64,000 bases of DNA from Rhodobacterales bacterium. GTDB lineage: Bacteria > Pseudomonadota > Alphaproteobacteria > Rhodobacterales > Rhodobacteraceae. Below, one piece after another: positions 26,300-34,788 of the stretch. The position numbers and the translations under genes are program-made. The notes under the pieces are model-generated. The model saw only the letters and a list, made by a program, of their open reading frames with translations, ran no database searches and was not told where the DNA came from. The number at the start of each line of letters is the position of its first letter. Position 1 is the first letter of the stretch. The stretch is from positions 1 to 64,000 of the forward strand of contig JAJNPS010000027.1 in the NCBI GenBank assembly GCA_021155205.1, given 5' to 3'.

Positions 26300-26880
26300 C
26301 AGGCCCCCCGCGCCAGTTCGGCCTCGAGGTAGCGCACTGCGACACCCACCGCCACCGTCCCGTCGGCAGGACCGGATTTCAGCACCTCGCGCAGATACAG
26401 CCCGTCGATCAACGCGCCAAGCCCTGCGGCGATCTCGCCCGCGCGCGCACCTGCCAAAGGCCGCAGCGCGTGGCAAAGGTTGGAGCGCAGCCGCCCCTGA
26501 TAGACCGCAAGCAGCCGTTTTGCCTCGGGGACCGACTGCGCCAGCACCCAGAAGTTGAGCCAGGCCCCCACCGCCTCGCGCCGGAAATTCCCTGCGCTGA
26601 ACGACGCGCGCAGGATTGCACGCACCCGCCCCTCGGGCCCCTCGGCGGCGGCAAGCGCACCGCGCACCTCGGCGCCGTAGAGCGTCAGCACGTGCCGCAT
26701 CGCCGCCAGGAACATGTCTTCCTTCGACCCGAAATAATGGTGCGCCAGCGCCGACGACATGCCCGCCCGCTTGGCGATCTGGCTGACGGTCACGTCCAAA
26801 GAACCCGTGCGCCCGATCTCAACAATCGTGGCTTTCACCAGCGCATCCTTGCGGATAGGCTCCATTCCTAGCTTCGGCAT
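26299..26880 (-). CDS. betI: Choline-responsive TetR-type repressor BetI
   Basis: The 193-residue protein starts MPKLGMEPIRKDALVKATI and has the TetR HTH at residues about 25-55 (SLDVTVSQIAKRAGMSSALAHHYFGSK), followed by the BetI C-terminal ligand domain. BetI represses choline uptake and oxidation genes until choline binds. A perfect 14-bp palindrome lies 50 bp upstream in the gap shared with choX. The open frame extends much further upstream, but this ATG is the family start and lies just after the divergent promoter. Confidence 0.93.
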   Translation of the reverse strand: MPKLGMEPIRKDALVKATIVEIGRTGSLDVTVSQIAKRAGMSSALAHHYFGSKEDMFLAAMRHVLTLYGAEVRGALAAAEGPEGRVRAILRASFSAGNFRREAVGAWLNFWVLAQSVPEAKRLLAVYQGRLRSNLCHALRPLAGARAGEIAAGLGALIDGLYLREVLKSGPADGTVAVGVAVRYLEAELARGA

Positions 26881-26929
26881 CGGTGCGGCCCCAACAAAAC
26901 ACTTGCCAAACCGACTAAGCGCGAAGTTT

Positions 26930-26943
26930 ATTGACGCGTCAAT
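26930..26943. promoter_or_regulatory. ATTGACGCGTCAAT palindrome, candidate BetI operator
   Basis: A perfect 14-bp inverted repeat lies in the 85-bp gap between betI and choX. TetR-family repressors bind such palindromes, and BetI sites in other proteobacteria are TTGA/TCAA-type. One site could repress both betI-betA and choXWV. The assignment is from position and symmetry. Confidence 0.7.
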
Positions 26944-26965
26944 CAACAAAAATGGGGGAGGTCCC

Positions 26966-27895
26966 ATGTCCATCCGCACCACGCTGCTTACCACCGCTGT
27001 CACCTTCGCACTCGCCGGTTCCGCCTTTGCGCAAACCTGCGACAAGGTGATCTTTTCCGACGTCGGCTGGACCGACATCACCGCGACGACCGCCGCCACC
27101 ACCCTGGTGCTCGAGGCGCTGGGATATGAGACCGAAACCAAGGTCCTGTCCGTCCCCGTCACCTATGCCGGGCTTGCCGGGGGTGACATCGACGTGTTCC
27201 TGGGCAACTGGATGCCGACGATGGAGGCCGACATCGCCGCCTACCGCGATGCGGGCACGGTGGAAACCGTCCGCACCAACCTTGAGGGCGCGAAGTACAC
27301 CCTTGCCACCAACGAGGCTGGGGCAGCACTTGGCATCAAGGATTTCAAGGACATCGCAACCCAGAAAGATGCGCTGGAAAGCAAGATCTACGGGATCGAG
27401 CCGGGCAATGACGGCAACCGTCTGATCATCGACATGATCGCCTCCGGCCCCTTTGGCCTTGATGGATTCAAAGTCGTCGAATCCTCGGAACAGGGGATGC
27501 TGGCCGAAGTGAAGAAAGCCACCGAGGACGGCAAGCCGATCGTGTTCCTTGGCTGGGAGCCGCACCCGATGAACGCCAATTTCAAAATGACCTACCTGAC
27601 CGGCGGTGATGACTATTTCGGCCCGAACTTTGGCGGCGCGATTGTTGCCACCAACACCCGCAAGGGCTATCTCACGGAATGCCCTAACACGGGCAAGCTG
27701 TTGTCGAACCTTGTCTTTTCGTTGCCGATGGAAAACGAGATCATGGGCGCCATCCTGAACGATGGGGCTGATCCACGCGATGCGGCGAAGGCCTGGCTTG
27801 CCGCGAACCCGGCCGCCTGGGAGCCGTGGCTTGACGGTGTGACCACCAAGGACGGTGGCGACGCCAAGGCTGCGGTCGCCGCGGCCCTGCAATGA
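26966..27895 (+). CDS. choX: Choline ABC transporter, periplasmic binding protein
   Basis: The 309-residue protein has a signal peptide (TLLTTAVTFALAGSAFAQ) and an OpuAC-type fold: CDKVIFSDVGWTDITATTAA, then DVFLGNWMPTMEADIAAY, and FLGWEPHPMNANFKMTYL. Aromatic residues in NWMP and GWEPH are those that cage the quaternary ammonium group in ChoX. It delivers choline (and possibly acetylcholine or betaine) to ChoW. The GGGGGAG before the ATG is a strong ribosome-binding site. Confidence 0.94.
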   Translation: MSIRTTLLTTAVTFALAGSAFAQTCDKVIFSDVGWTDITATTAATTLVLEALGYETETKVLSVPVTYAGLAGGDIDVFLGNWMPTMEADIAAYRDAGTVETVRTNLEGAKYTLATNEAGAALGIKDFKDIATQKDALESKIYGIEPGNDGNRLIIDMIASGPFGLDGFKVVESSEQGMLAEVKKATEDGKPIVFLGWEPHPMNANFKMTYLTGGDDYFGPNFGGAIVATNTRKGYLTECPNTGKLLSNLVFSLPMENEIMGAILNDGADPRDAAKAWLAANPAAWEPWLDGVTTKDGGDAKAAVAAALQ

Positions 27896-27901
27896 TCCAG
27901 G

Positions 27902-27928
27902 GCCCCGGCGAAAGCCGGGGCTTCTTTT
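27902..27928 (+). terminator. Intergenic hairpin with T-rich tail between choX and choW
   Basis: GCCCCGGC (27902-27909), loop GAAA, GCCGGGGC (27914-27921), followed by TTCTTTT. It looks like a leaky intrinsic terminator or 3'-protecting hairpin, expected to leave the binding-protein mRNA in excess over the permease mRNA. Confidence 0.75.
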
Positions 27929-27947
27929 CCCCAGGCGGAGCGGCCGA

Positions 27948-28778
27948 ATGGACTGGTTGACCGATTACAAGATCCCCGTCGGCAAGACCGCGAAAGCGGT
28001 GTTCGACTGGATGAACGACAATCTCGGCGGCCTGTTTGACGCCATCTCCACCGGCCTCGAAGCCATGATCAACGGCATCCTGTGGCTGCTGCAAACCCCG
28101 CATCCCTTTGTCATCATCGCCCTCTTCGTCGCCCTGACCTGGTTTCTGCAAAAGAACTGGAAGGTCTGCCTTGGCGTCGTCATCGGGTTCCTCTTCATCC
28201 TGAACCAGGGCTACTGGGAGGAAACCACCGAAAGCCTGACGCTGATCCTGTCGGCCTGCGTCGTCTGCATGGGCCTTGGCGTGCCGATCGGCATCGCCGC
28301 CGCGCACCGGCCAAAGCTTTATCGCGCCATGGTGCCGATCCTCGATCTGATGCAGACCCTGCCGACCTTCGTCTACCTGATCCCCGCCATCGTGTTCTTC
28401 GGCCTTGGCATGGTTCCGGGACTGATCGCCACGGTGATATTTGTCCTTCCCGCGCCGATTCGCCTGACGCATCTGGGCGTGTCATCCACGCCCCAGGCGC
28501 TGATGGAGGCGGCAACCGCCTTTGGCGCCACGCCAAAGCAGCGGCTCTGGAAGGTGGAACTGCCCTATGCGTTCCCGCAGATCATGGCGGGACTGAACCA
28601 GACCATCATGCTGTCGCTGTCGATGGTCGTCATCGCCGCCCTTGTCGGCGCCAATGGCCTTGGCGTGCCCGTGGTGCGGGCGCTGAACTCGGTCAACACT
28701 GCCCTCGGCTTTGAGAGCGGCTTTATTATCGTGGTGGTGGCCATCCTTCTGGACCGTATGCTGAGGGTGACGCGATGA
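27948..28778 (+). CDS. choW: Choline ABC transporter, permease
   Basis: The 276-residue inner-membrane protein has six to seven helices and the ABC permease EAA loop (AFGATPKQRLWKVELPYAFP). It resembles ProW/OpuAB of compatible-solute systems, in particular ChoW of Rhizobiales. The start gives MDWLTDYKIPVGK. Its stop overlaps the choV start by 4 bp (ATGA), so the permease and ATPase are translated in step. Confidence 0.94.
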   Translation: MDWLTDYKIPVGKTAKAVFDWMNDNLGGLFDAISTGLEAMINGILWLLQTPHPFVIIALFVALTWFLQKNWKVCLGVVIGFLFILNQGYWEETTESLTLILSACVVCMGLGVPIGIAAAHRPKLYRAMVPILDLMQTLPTFVYLIPAIVFFGLGMVPGLIATVIFVLPAPIRLTHLGVSSTPQALMEAATAFGATPKQRLWKVELPYAFPQIMAGLNQTIMLSLSMVVIAALVGANGLGVPVVRALNSVNTALGFESGFIIVVVAILLDRMLRVTR

Positions 28779-29809
28779 CCGATACGCCCGCCGTCATTTT
28801 CGACCGCGTCTCCATCGTCTTCGGCGAGAACCCGGAGCGCGCCCTGCCCCTGATGGACATGGGCCAGAGCCGCAGCGAGATTCAGGCATCCACGGGCCAG
28901 ATCCTTGGTGTCCATGACTGTTCCCTGACAGTGGCCAAGGGCGAGATCCTTGTGCTGATGGGCCTGTCCGGATCGGGCAAATCCACGCTCCTGCGCGCAG
29001 TGAACGGATTGAACCCGGTGGTGCGCGGATCGGTCACGATCCACGACGGCGACTGGACGTCGAACGTCACCAGTAGCTCCACCGCCGATCTGTTGCGGGT
29101 TCGGCGCGAATGCATCGCGATGGTGTTCCAGCAATTCGGCCTGCTGCCCTGGCGGACAGTGCGGGAAAACGTCGGCCTGGGGCTGGAGCTGGCCGGCCAG
29201 ACACCGGACCAGCGCAAGGCCAAGGTCGACGAACAACTGGCGCTGGTGAACCTGACGCAATGGGCGGATCGCAAGGTCGGCGATCTGTCGGGCGGCATGC
29301 AGCAGCGCGTCGGCCTGGCGCGCGCCTTTGTCACAAACGCGCCGATCCTGCTGATGGACGAGCCGTTTTCCGCCCTTGATCCGCTGATCCGGTCCAAGCT
29401 GCAGGATGAACTTCTTGATCTGCAGGACAAGCTGAAGCGCACCATCATCTTTGTCAGTCACGATCTGGACGAGGCCTTCAAGATCGGCAACCGCATCGCG
29501 CTGATGGAAGGCGGACGGATCGTCCAATGCGGCACCGCGCGCGAGATCATCGCCAACCCGATCAGCGACTATGTTGCGGATTTTGTCGCCCACATGAACC
29601 CCCTGTCGGTGCTGACGGCGCGGGATGTGATGGAGCCGGGCGACAGTGCCACGGCCCGCAAGCTGGATGCCGAAACGCCGGTCAAGGACGTGATGGCGAT
29701 GATGTCGGGCGGGATCACCGAAATGGTGGTGCAGGAAAACGGGCGAAACCTGGGGCTGATCCGGACCGCCGGGCTGATGGCAAAACTGCTGAACCCAAGG
29801 GGCGGTTAA
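28775..29809 (+). CDS. choV: Choline ABC transporter, ATP-binding subunit
   Basis: The 344-residue ATPase has Walker A GLSGSGKSTLLRAVNG, Q-loop VFQQFGLLPW, signature LSGGMQQRVGLARAF, Walker B ILLMDEPFSAL, and H-loop FVSHDLDEAFK. After the ATPase core there is a shortened regulatory C-terminus (VKDVMAMMSGGITEMVV) resembling one CBS repeat, as in ProV/OpuAA proteins that sense ionic strength. It ends the choXWV operon. Confidence 0.95.
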   Translation: MTDTPAVIFDRVSIVFGENPERALPLMDMGQSRSEIQASTGQILGVHDCSLTVAKGEILVLMGLSGSGKSTLLRAVNGLNPVVRGSVTIHDGDWTSNVTSSSTADLLRVRRECIAMVFQQFGLLPWRTVRENVGLGLELAGQTPDQRKAKVDEQLALVNLTQWADRKVGDLSGGMQQRVGLARAFVTNAPILLMDEPFSALDPLIRSKLQDELLDLQDKLKRTIIFVSHDLDEAFKIGNRIALMEGGRIVQCGTAREIIANPISDYVADFVAHMNPLSVLTARDVMEPGDSATARKLDAETPVKDVMAMMSGGITEMVVQENGRNLGLIRTAGLMAKLLNPRGG

Positions 29810-29812
29810 GAC

Positions 29813-29856
29813 AAAAATCTTCGAAGATTTTTGGCAAATTTCTTCGAAGAAATTTG
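29813..29856. terminator. Twin palindromic bidirectional terminators between choV and topA
   Basis: Two perfect palindromes sit back to back: 29813-29832 (AAAAATCTTCGAAGATTTTT) and 29835-29856 (core AATTTCTTCGAAGAAATT). Both give A/T-flanked stems with a TTCGAA centre, so each works as an intrinsic terminator in both directions. They separate the convergent choV and topA genes. Confidence 0.85.
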
Positions 29857-29863
29857 TTCTGGA

Positions 29864-32428
29864 TCAGGCTTTTGCGACTTTCTTCGCGACTGGCTTCTTG
29901 GCCACCGCCTTTTTCACCGCCGGTTTGGCCGCCTTGCGCGCCGGGGCCTTCTTGCCGCCCTTGCCTGCCTTTTCCGCGATCAGGGCAAGGGCTTCGTCCA
30001 GTGTCATGGCCTCGGGCGTCATGTCCTTGGGCAGGGTCGCGTTGACCTTGTCCCATTTGACATAAGGCCCGTATTTGCCGGGCATCACCTGCACTTCGCC
30101 GCCCGATGGATGCTCGCCCAAACTGCGGAGCGGCCCTGCGGCCGCACCACGTCCCCCCGGGCCGCGCGCCGCCTTTTGCGCCAGAACCTCGACCGCACGG
30201 TTCATGCCGATGGTAAAGACCTCTTCGACATCCGCGATGTTGGCATAGACCGAACCGTGCTTGATATAGGGACCAAAGCGGCCGATCGCGGCCTCGATCG
30301 GCTGGCCGTCCTCGGGATGCGGGCCGACGAGGCGCGGCAGGTTCAGAAGGTCCATCGCACGCAACAGCGTCAGGCCTTCCGGCGCCCAGCCTTTCGGCAG
30401 GCTGGCACGGTCGGGTTTGGGGTTCGCCTCGGTCGCCTCGCCGCGCTGGACGTAAGGGCCAAAGCGGCCCGCGCGGATGGTGATCTTCTGCCCTGTTTCA
30501 TCCTCTCCCAGCACCAGCCCATCGACGGACCCTGCGCCATCCGCCTCGCCCGACAGGGGCCGCGTATAGCGGCATTCCGGGTAGTTGCCGCAACCGATGA
30601 ACGCCCCGCCCGACCGCGCGGTTTTCAGATGCAGGCGGCCCGTCCCGCAGGTCTGGCAGATGCGCGGGTCCGACCCGTCGGCGCGCGCGGGGTAAAGGTG
30701 GGGTGCAAGGAATTCATCAATCTTCGTCAGCACTTCGCCGATGCGCAGATCAGCGGTTTCGGCCACGGCGGCGGAAAAATCCTTCCAGAACCGCGCCAGG
30801 ACATCGCGGTATTCGCGGTCGCCTGCTGACACGTCATCCAGTTCGTTTTCCAGATCGGCGGTGAAGTCATACTCCACATAGCGGTGGAAGTAGTTCGACA
30901 GGAATGCCGTCACCAGCCGCCCCTTGTCCTCGGGGATCAGGCGGTTCTTGTCCTTGCGGACATACTCGCGGTCCTGGATCGTGGTGACGATAGAGGTGTA
31001 GGTGGACGGGCGCCCGATCCCCAGTTCTTCCATCCGCTTGATCAGCGTGGCCTCGGTGTAGCGCGGGGGGGGTTGGGTGAAGTGCTGTTCCGGCGTCACC
31101 TTGCGTTTCTCCGCAGGCTCACCTTGCATGATCTGCGGCAGGCGGCCCTCGTCCTCGCCCTCCTCGTCGCGGCCTTCGTCATAGATTTTCAGGAACCCGT
31201 CGAACATCACCACCTGGCCCGTGGCGCGCAGGACGACCTGGCCATCCGCGCTGCCGACATCGACCGTGGTCCGTTCCATCCGGGCGGCAGCCATCTGGCT
31301 GGCAAGGGTCCGCTTCCAGATCAGGTCATAGACATGGCGCTGGTCGGTTTCCGTAAGGCGCAGCTTGTCAGGGCTGGCGGACATGCCCGTTGGGCGGATG
31401 CATTCATGCGCCTCTTGCGCGTTCTTGGCCTTGTTCTTGTACATCCGGGGGCTGTCGGGAACGTAAGGCGCGCCGAACCGGGTCTTGATTTCGGCGCGCG
31501 CGGCCATCACCGCTTCGGGGGCCATGTCGATGCCGTCGGTCCGCATATAGGTGATGTGGCCCGCCTCATACAGACGCTGGGCAGCCGACATCGTGGCCTT
31601 GGAGCCAAGGCCGAACTTGCGCGATGCCTCTTGCTGCAGCGTCGATGTCATGAAAGGCGGATAGGGATTGCGGGAGGCGGGCTTGGAGTCCACCGCCGCG
31701 ACGGTCAAGGTTCGCGAAGTGATAGCCTGTGCCGCAATTTCTGCCGCCGCCGCTGTCGCAATGTCGAACTTGTCCAGTTTCCTGCCGCCAAGCACCGTCA
31801 GACGCGCCTCAAATTCCTGCCCCCTTGGTGTCACCAGCACCGCCTTGACCGTCCAGAATTCACGGGCGTTGAAGGCCTCGATCTCCATCTCGCGCTCGAC
31901 CACAAGGCGCAGGACGACGGACTGGACGCGGCCTGCCGATTTCGCGCCGGGCAACTTGCGCCACAGGACCGGCGACAGCGTGAACCCCACAAGATAATCC
32001 AGCGCGCGGCGGGCAAGATAGGCCTCGACCAAGGGCACATCGACCTGGCGCGGCTTTTTCATCGCCTCGGTCACGGCATCCCTGGTGATCGCATTGAAGG
32101 TGACGCGGCTGACGGTCTTGCCCTTTTTCAGCGTGCTGGCCAGCGCCTCTTGCAGGTGCCAGCTGATTGCCTCGCCCTCGCGGTCCGGGTCGGTGGCAAG
32201 GATCAGTTCGTCATCGGATTTCAGCGCCTCGGTGATCGCGCGGATGTGCTTTTTGCTTTCGGGCGCGACCTCCCACAGCATGCCGAATCCATGATCCGGA
32301 TCGACGGAACCGTCCTTTGCAGGCAGGTCGCGGACATGGCCATAGGACGCAAGAACCGTGTAGCCTGGGCCAAGATATTTGTTGATTGTCTTGGCCTTGG
32401 CGGGTGATTCGACGACAACGACTGGCAT
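29864..32428 (-). CDS. topA: DNA topoisomerase I (type IA)
   Basis: The 854-residue enzyme relaxes negative supercoils. Visible are the Toprim start MPVVVVESPAKAKTINKYL with ATDPDREGEAISWHL (acidic Mg site), the active-site Tyr in GHITYMRTDG, one C4 zinc ribbon (CQTCGTGR ... CGNYPEC), then repeats of the TopA C-terminal type and a Lys/Ala-rich tail (KAAKPAVKKAVAKKPVAKK) for DNA binding. The open frame extends 90 codons further upstream, but the ATG at 32426-32428 is the conserved start. Confidence 0.97.
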   Translation of the reverse strand: MPVVVVESPAKAKTINKYLGPGYTVLASYGHVRDLPAKDGSVDPDHGFGMLWEVAPESKKHIRAITEALKSDDELILATDPDREGEAISWHLQEALASTLKKGKTVSRVTFNAITRDAVTEAMKKPRQVDVPLVEAYLARRALDYLVGFTLSPVLWRKLPGAKSAGRVQSVVLRLVVEREMEIEAFNAREFWTVKAVLVTPRGQEFEARLTVLGGRKLDKFDIATAAAAEIAAQAITSRTLTVAAVDSKPASRNPYPPFMTSTLQQEASRKFGLGSKATMSAAQRLYEAGHITYMRTDGIDMAPEAVMAARAEIKTRFGAPYVPDSPRMYKNKAKNAQEAHECIRPTGMSASPDKLRLTETDQRHVYDLIWKRTLASQMAAARMERTTVDVGSADGQVVLRATGQVVMFDGFLKIYDEGRDEEGEDEGRLPQIMQGEPAEKRKVTPEQHFTQPPPRYTEATLIKRMEELGIGRPSTYTSIVTTIQDREYVRKDKNRLIPEDKGRLVTAFLSNYFHRYVEYDFTADLENELDDVSAGDREYRDVLARFWKDFSAAVAETADLRIGEVLTKIDEFLAPHLYPARADGSDPRICQTCGTGRLHLKTARSGGAFIGCGNYPECRYTRPLSGEADGAGSVDGLVLGEDETGQKITIRAGRFGPYVQRGEATEANPKPDRASLPKGWAPEGLTLLRAMDLLNLPRLVGPHPEDGQPIEAAIGRFGPYIKHGSVYANIADVEEVFTIGMNRAVEVLAQKAARGPGGRGAAAGPLRSLGEHPSGGEVQVMPGKYGPYVKWDKVNATLPKDMTPEAMTLDEALALIAEKAGKGGKKAPARKAAKPAVKKAVAKKPVAKKVAKA

Positions 32429-32597
32429 GGGTTCCCCGGCAAATGGCAGGTGCAGAATGGCGCGGCACCATGTGGGGACGGGGATTGGATTGTCAATCGC
32501 CCTGCGCCGGGCGGTAGTGGGCCAGTTTGAAATCACAAAGTTCTCGCGCGCGAGCGGCAGGGTTTGCGCCAGCGCAGGCAGGCCGTATCCTGATGGT

Positions 32598-32774
32598 ATG
32601 ACAGACAGACCCAAACGCCCGCACGATGCAAACCAACGTGCCAAATTCCTTGTGGACACGACTACTGGGGAAGTAGAGAAACCCGGACTCTCGCTCACGC
32701 TGGATGAAAGCTGGGGGCAACGTCACCACCGCATCTCCCCCAACGCCACCCCATTAAAACATTGTTTTAAATGA
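32598..32774 (+). pseudogene. Truncated copy of a small conserved basic protein
   Basis: The reading MTDRPKRPHDANQRAKFLVD then TTTGEVEKPG closely follows the N-terminus of a common alphaproteobacterial small protein (about 70-80 residues, PKRPRDANQLAKxIVDIATGE followed by GRKGGxARA). The second half of that protein is absent and is replaced by an unrelated 28-residue tail. It probably lost its end through a frameshift or deletion. The function of the intact family is not established (often called RNA-binding or histone-like). Confidence 0.55.
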
Positions 32775-32775
32775 C

Positions 32776-33684
32776 TTACCCGCCCCGCTGCAGCTTCACC
32801 GGCTCACTCCGCCCCAGCCGCAGGAAATGCGCCATATAGGGCCGTGCCGCATCCTCTTTCCTTGTGCAGGCGAACAGCCGCCGCGTCAGGTTCCCCGGCG
32901 CCAGGGGGCGCGTCACATAGTCCGCGTTCGACCGCACATCGCGGATCACCCAGTCCGGCAGCACCGCCACCCCCCGGTTCGAGCCCACCAGCATCAGGAT
33001 CACGGCGGTCAGTTCCACCTGCCGCTGACCGCGCGGTTCCACCTTGGCGGGGGTCAGAAGGTCGGTGAACACGTCCAGCTTGTCGCGGCCGACGGGATAG
33101 GTGATCAGCACCTGATCGCGCAAATCCTCGGCCTCGATCAAGGGCTTGGCGGCAAGCGGGTTCTGGGATGAGGCGACGAATGTTGGCGCATAGTCGAACA
33201 AGGGATTGGCCACGATCCCCGGCAAAGGCTCGGGGTTGGACGAAATCACGAGATCCACCTCCTCCCGCGCCAGTGCGGGGAAGCTGTCAAAGGCAAGGCC
33301 TGCGCGGATATCGAGATCGACCTCTGGCCAGGCATGACGGAACTGTTCCAGCACCGGAAACAGCCAGTCGAAACAGGCGTGGCACTGGATCGCGATATGG
33401 AGGCGCCCCGTCTTGCCAGCACGAAGGGACCGGAACTCCTCCTCCATCGCGTCGATTTCAGGCAGGACGCGCTCTGCCGCCCGTAACATTCTGATTCCGG
33501 CTGCAGAAAGCGTCATCGGCTTCGACCGGCGGACGAACAGTTCCATCCCCGCCTGATCCTCCAGCCCCGCCACCTGATGCGACAGCGCCGACTGCGTCAT
33601 GTTGAGCATTTCGGCCGCCCGCCCGAGGCCCCCCGCCTGATGCACGGCGCGGATCGTGCGCAGGTGGCGCAATTCGATATACAT
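32776..33684 (-). CDS. LysR-type regulator, MetR-like
   Basis: The 302-residue protein has the LysR HTH (LRHLRTIRAVHQAGGLGRA, NMTQSALSHQVAGLE) and a C-terminal effector domain (GRLHIAIQCHACFDWLFPVL; AVLPDWVIRDV). The CHACFDWL segment and the divergent position to metF match MetR, which uses homocysteine as co-inducer and controls methionine biosynthesis. The start giving MYIELRHLRTI at 33684 is preferred over the upstream in-frame ATG at 33729. Confidence 0.85.
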   Translation of the reverse strand: MYIELRHLRTIRAVHQAGGLGRAAEMLNMTQSALSHQVAGLEDQAGMELFVRRSKPMTLSAAGIRMLRAAERVLPEIDAMEEEFRSLRAGKTGRLHIAIQCHACFDWLFPVLEQFRHAWPEVDLDIRAGLAFDSFPALAREEVDLVISSNPEPLPGIVANPLFDYAPTFVASSQNPLAAKPLIEAEDLRDQVLITYPVGRDKLDVFTDLLTPAKVEPRGQRQVELTAVILMLVGSNRGVAVLPDWVIRDVRSNADYVTRPLAPGNLTRRLFACTRKEDAARPYMAHFLRLGRSEPVKLQRGG

Positions 33685-33705
33685 GCGGAAAACCTCATAA
33701 AGATG

Positions 33706-33729
33706 GTGAGTATTATGAATTTGTCTCAC
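33706..33729. promoter_or_regulatory. GTGAG-N14-CTCAC inverted repeat, candidate MetR site
   Basis: GTGAG at 33706-33710 and CTCAC at 33725-33729 are symmetric about the middle of the 89-bp gap between the LysR gene and metF. The position is right for a LysR regulator acting on both genes. It differs from the enterobacterial TGAA-N5-TTCA MetR consensus. Confidence 0.45.
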
Positions 33730-33773
33730 ATGCGCCGATTTGCGACAAGAGGGTCAGAACACGAGGAAGACCC

Positions 33774-34643
33774 ATGCCCAAAACGCCGCGCATCAGCTTT
33801 GAATTCTTCCCGCCGCAGACGCTGGATGCGGCGTTTCGCCTTTGGGAAACCGTGCAGGCGCTGGCTCCCCTGCGCCCGGATTTCGTGTCCGTGACCTATG
33901 GCGCGGGCGGCACCACCCGCAAGCTGACGCATGAGGCAGTGTCGGCGATCCGCCGCAACTACGGGCTGAACGTCGCGGCGCACCTGACCTGTGTCGATGC
34001 GACGCGCACTGAAACTCTCGAGATTGCAGAATCATACGCCGCCGCGGGCGTGACCGAGATCGTTGCCCTGCGCGGGGATGCCCCCCAGGGCGTCACCCGG
34101 TTCCAGCCGCATCCCGACGGGTTCGCCTCGTCGGTAGACCTGGTGGCGGCGCTCGCGAAATCCGGCAGGTTCAAGATCCGCGTAGGTGCCTATCCCGAAC
34201 AGCACCCCGACGCATCAGGCAGCACGGCTGACGTGACTTGGCTCAAGGCCAAGATCGACGCAGGTGCCACCTCGGCCATCACCCAGTTCTTCTTTGATGC
34301 CGACGCCTATTTCCGCTTTCGCGATGCCTGTGCCGCTGCCGGGATCACCGCACCCATCATCCCCGGCATCCTGCCGATCACGAACTGGGCGGGGGCCAAA
34401 AAGTTTGCCGCCCGCTGTGGCACACGGGTTCCGCCAAAGCTCGACGAGGCCTTTGGCACCGCCGCCCGCGACGGGCGCGAGGACCTGTTGGCGCTGACCC
34501 AGTGCACCACCCTGTGTGATCGGCTGATCCGGGGCGGCGTTGAAGACCTGCACTTCTACACGCTGAACCGCCCCGACCTGACGCGCGAGGTTGTCCGCGC
34601 GCTGGGTGTCAGTCCAGACGTGCAACTGGAAAAGGTCGCCTGA
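33774..34643 (+). CDS. metF: 5,10-Methylenetetrahydrofolate reductase
   Basis: MetF uses FAD and NADH to reduce methylene-THF to methyl-THF for methionine synthesis. The 289-residue TIM barrel starts PRISFEFFPPQTLDAAFRLW, with SVTYGAGGTTR, LRGDAPQGV and the substrate region GAYPEQHPDA. DAGATSAITQFFFDAD and PGILPITNW are also typical. The length and motifs are normal. It is followed by a clear intrinsic terminator. Confidence 0.96.
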   Translation: MPKTPRISFEFFPPQTLDAAFRLWETVQALAPLRPDFVSVTYGAGGTTRKLTHEAVSAIRRNYGLNVAAHLTCVDATRTETLEIAESYAAAGVTEIVALRGDAPQGVTRFQPHPDGFASSVDLVAALAKSGRFKIRVGAYPEQHPDASGSTADVTWLKAKIDAGATSAITQFFFDADAYFRFRDACAAAGITAPIIPGILPITNWAGAKKFAARCGTRVPPKLDEAFGTAARDGREDLLALTQCTTLCDRLIRGGVEDLHFYTLNRPDLTREVVRALGVSPDVQLEKVA

Positions 34644-34671
34644 CAGCAGGCTAGCCTCACGGTGTCTCCCT

Positions 34672-34711
34672 TGGCGGTTCGGTGCGCTACGCACCGACCG
34701 CCACTTTTTTT
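34672..34711 (+). terminator. Intrinsic terminator after metF
   Basis: A long stem starts TGGCGGT (34672-34678) and closes ACCGCCA (34697-34703), with an inner CGGTGCG/CGCACCG stem, and is followed by a run of seven T (34705-34711). This is the best intrinsic terminator in the window. Confidence 0.92.
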
Positions 34712-34788
34712 CGCCCCGCCGCCCCGCAACCTTGTTCCCCGGACGGGATCGGCTATGGTCGCGCCAGACCCCATGGCGAGGCCGCATC

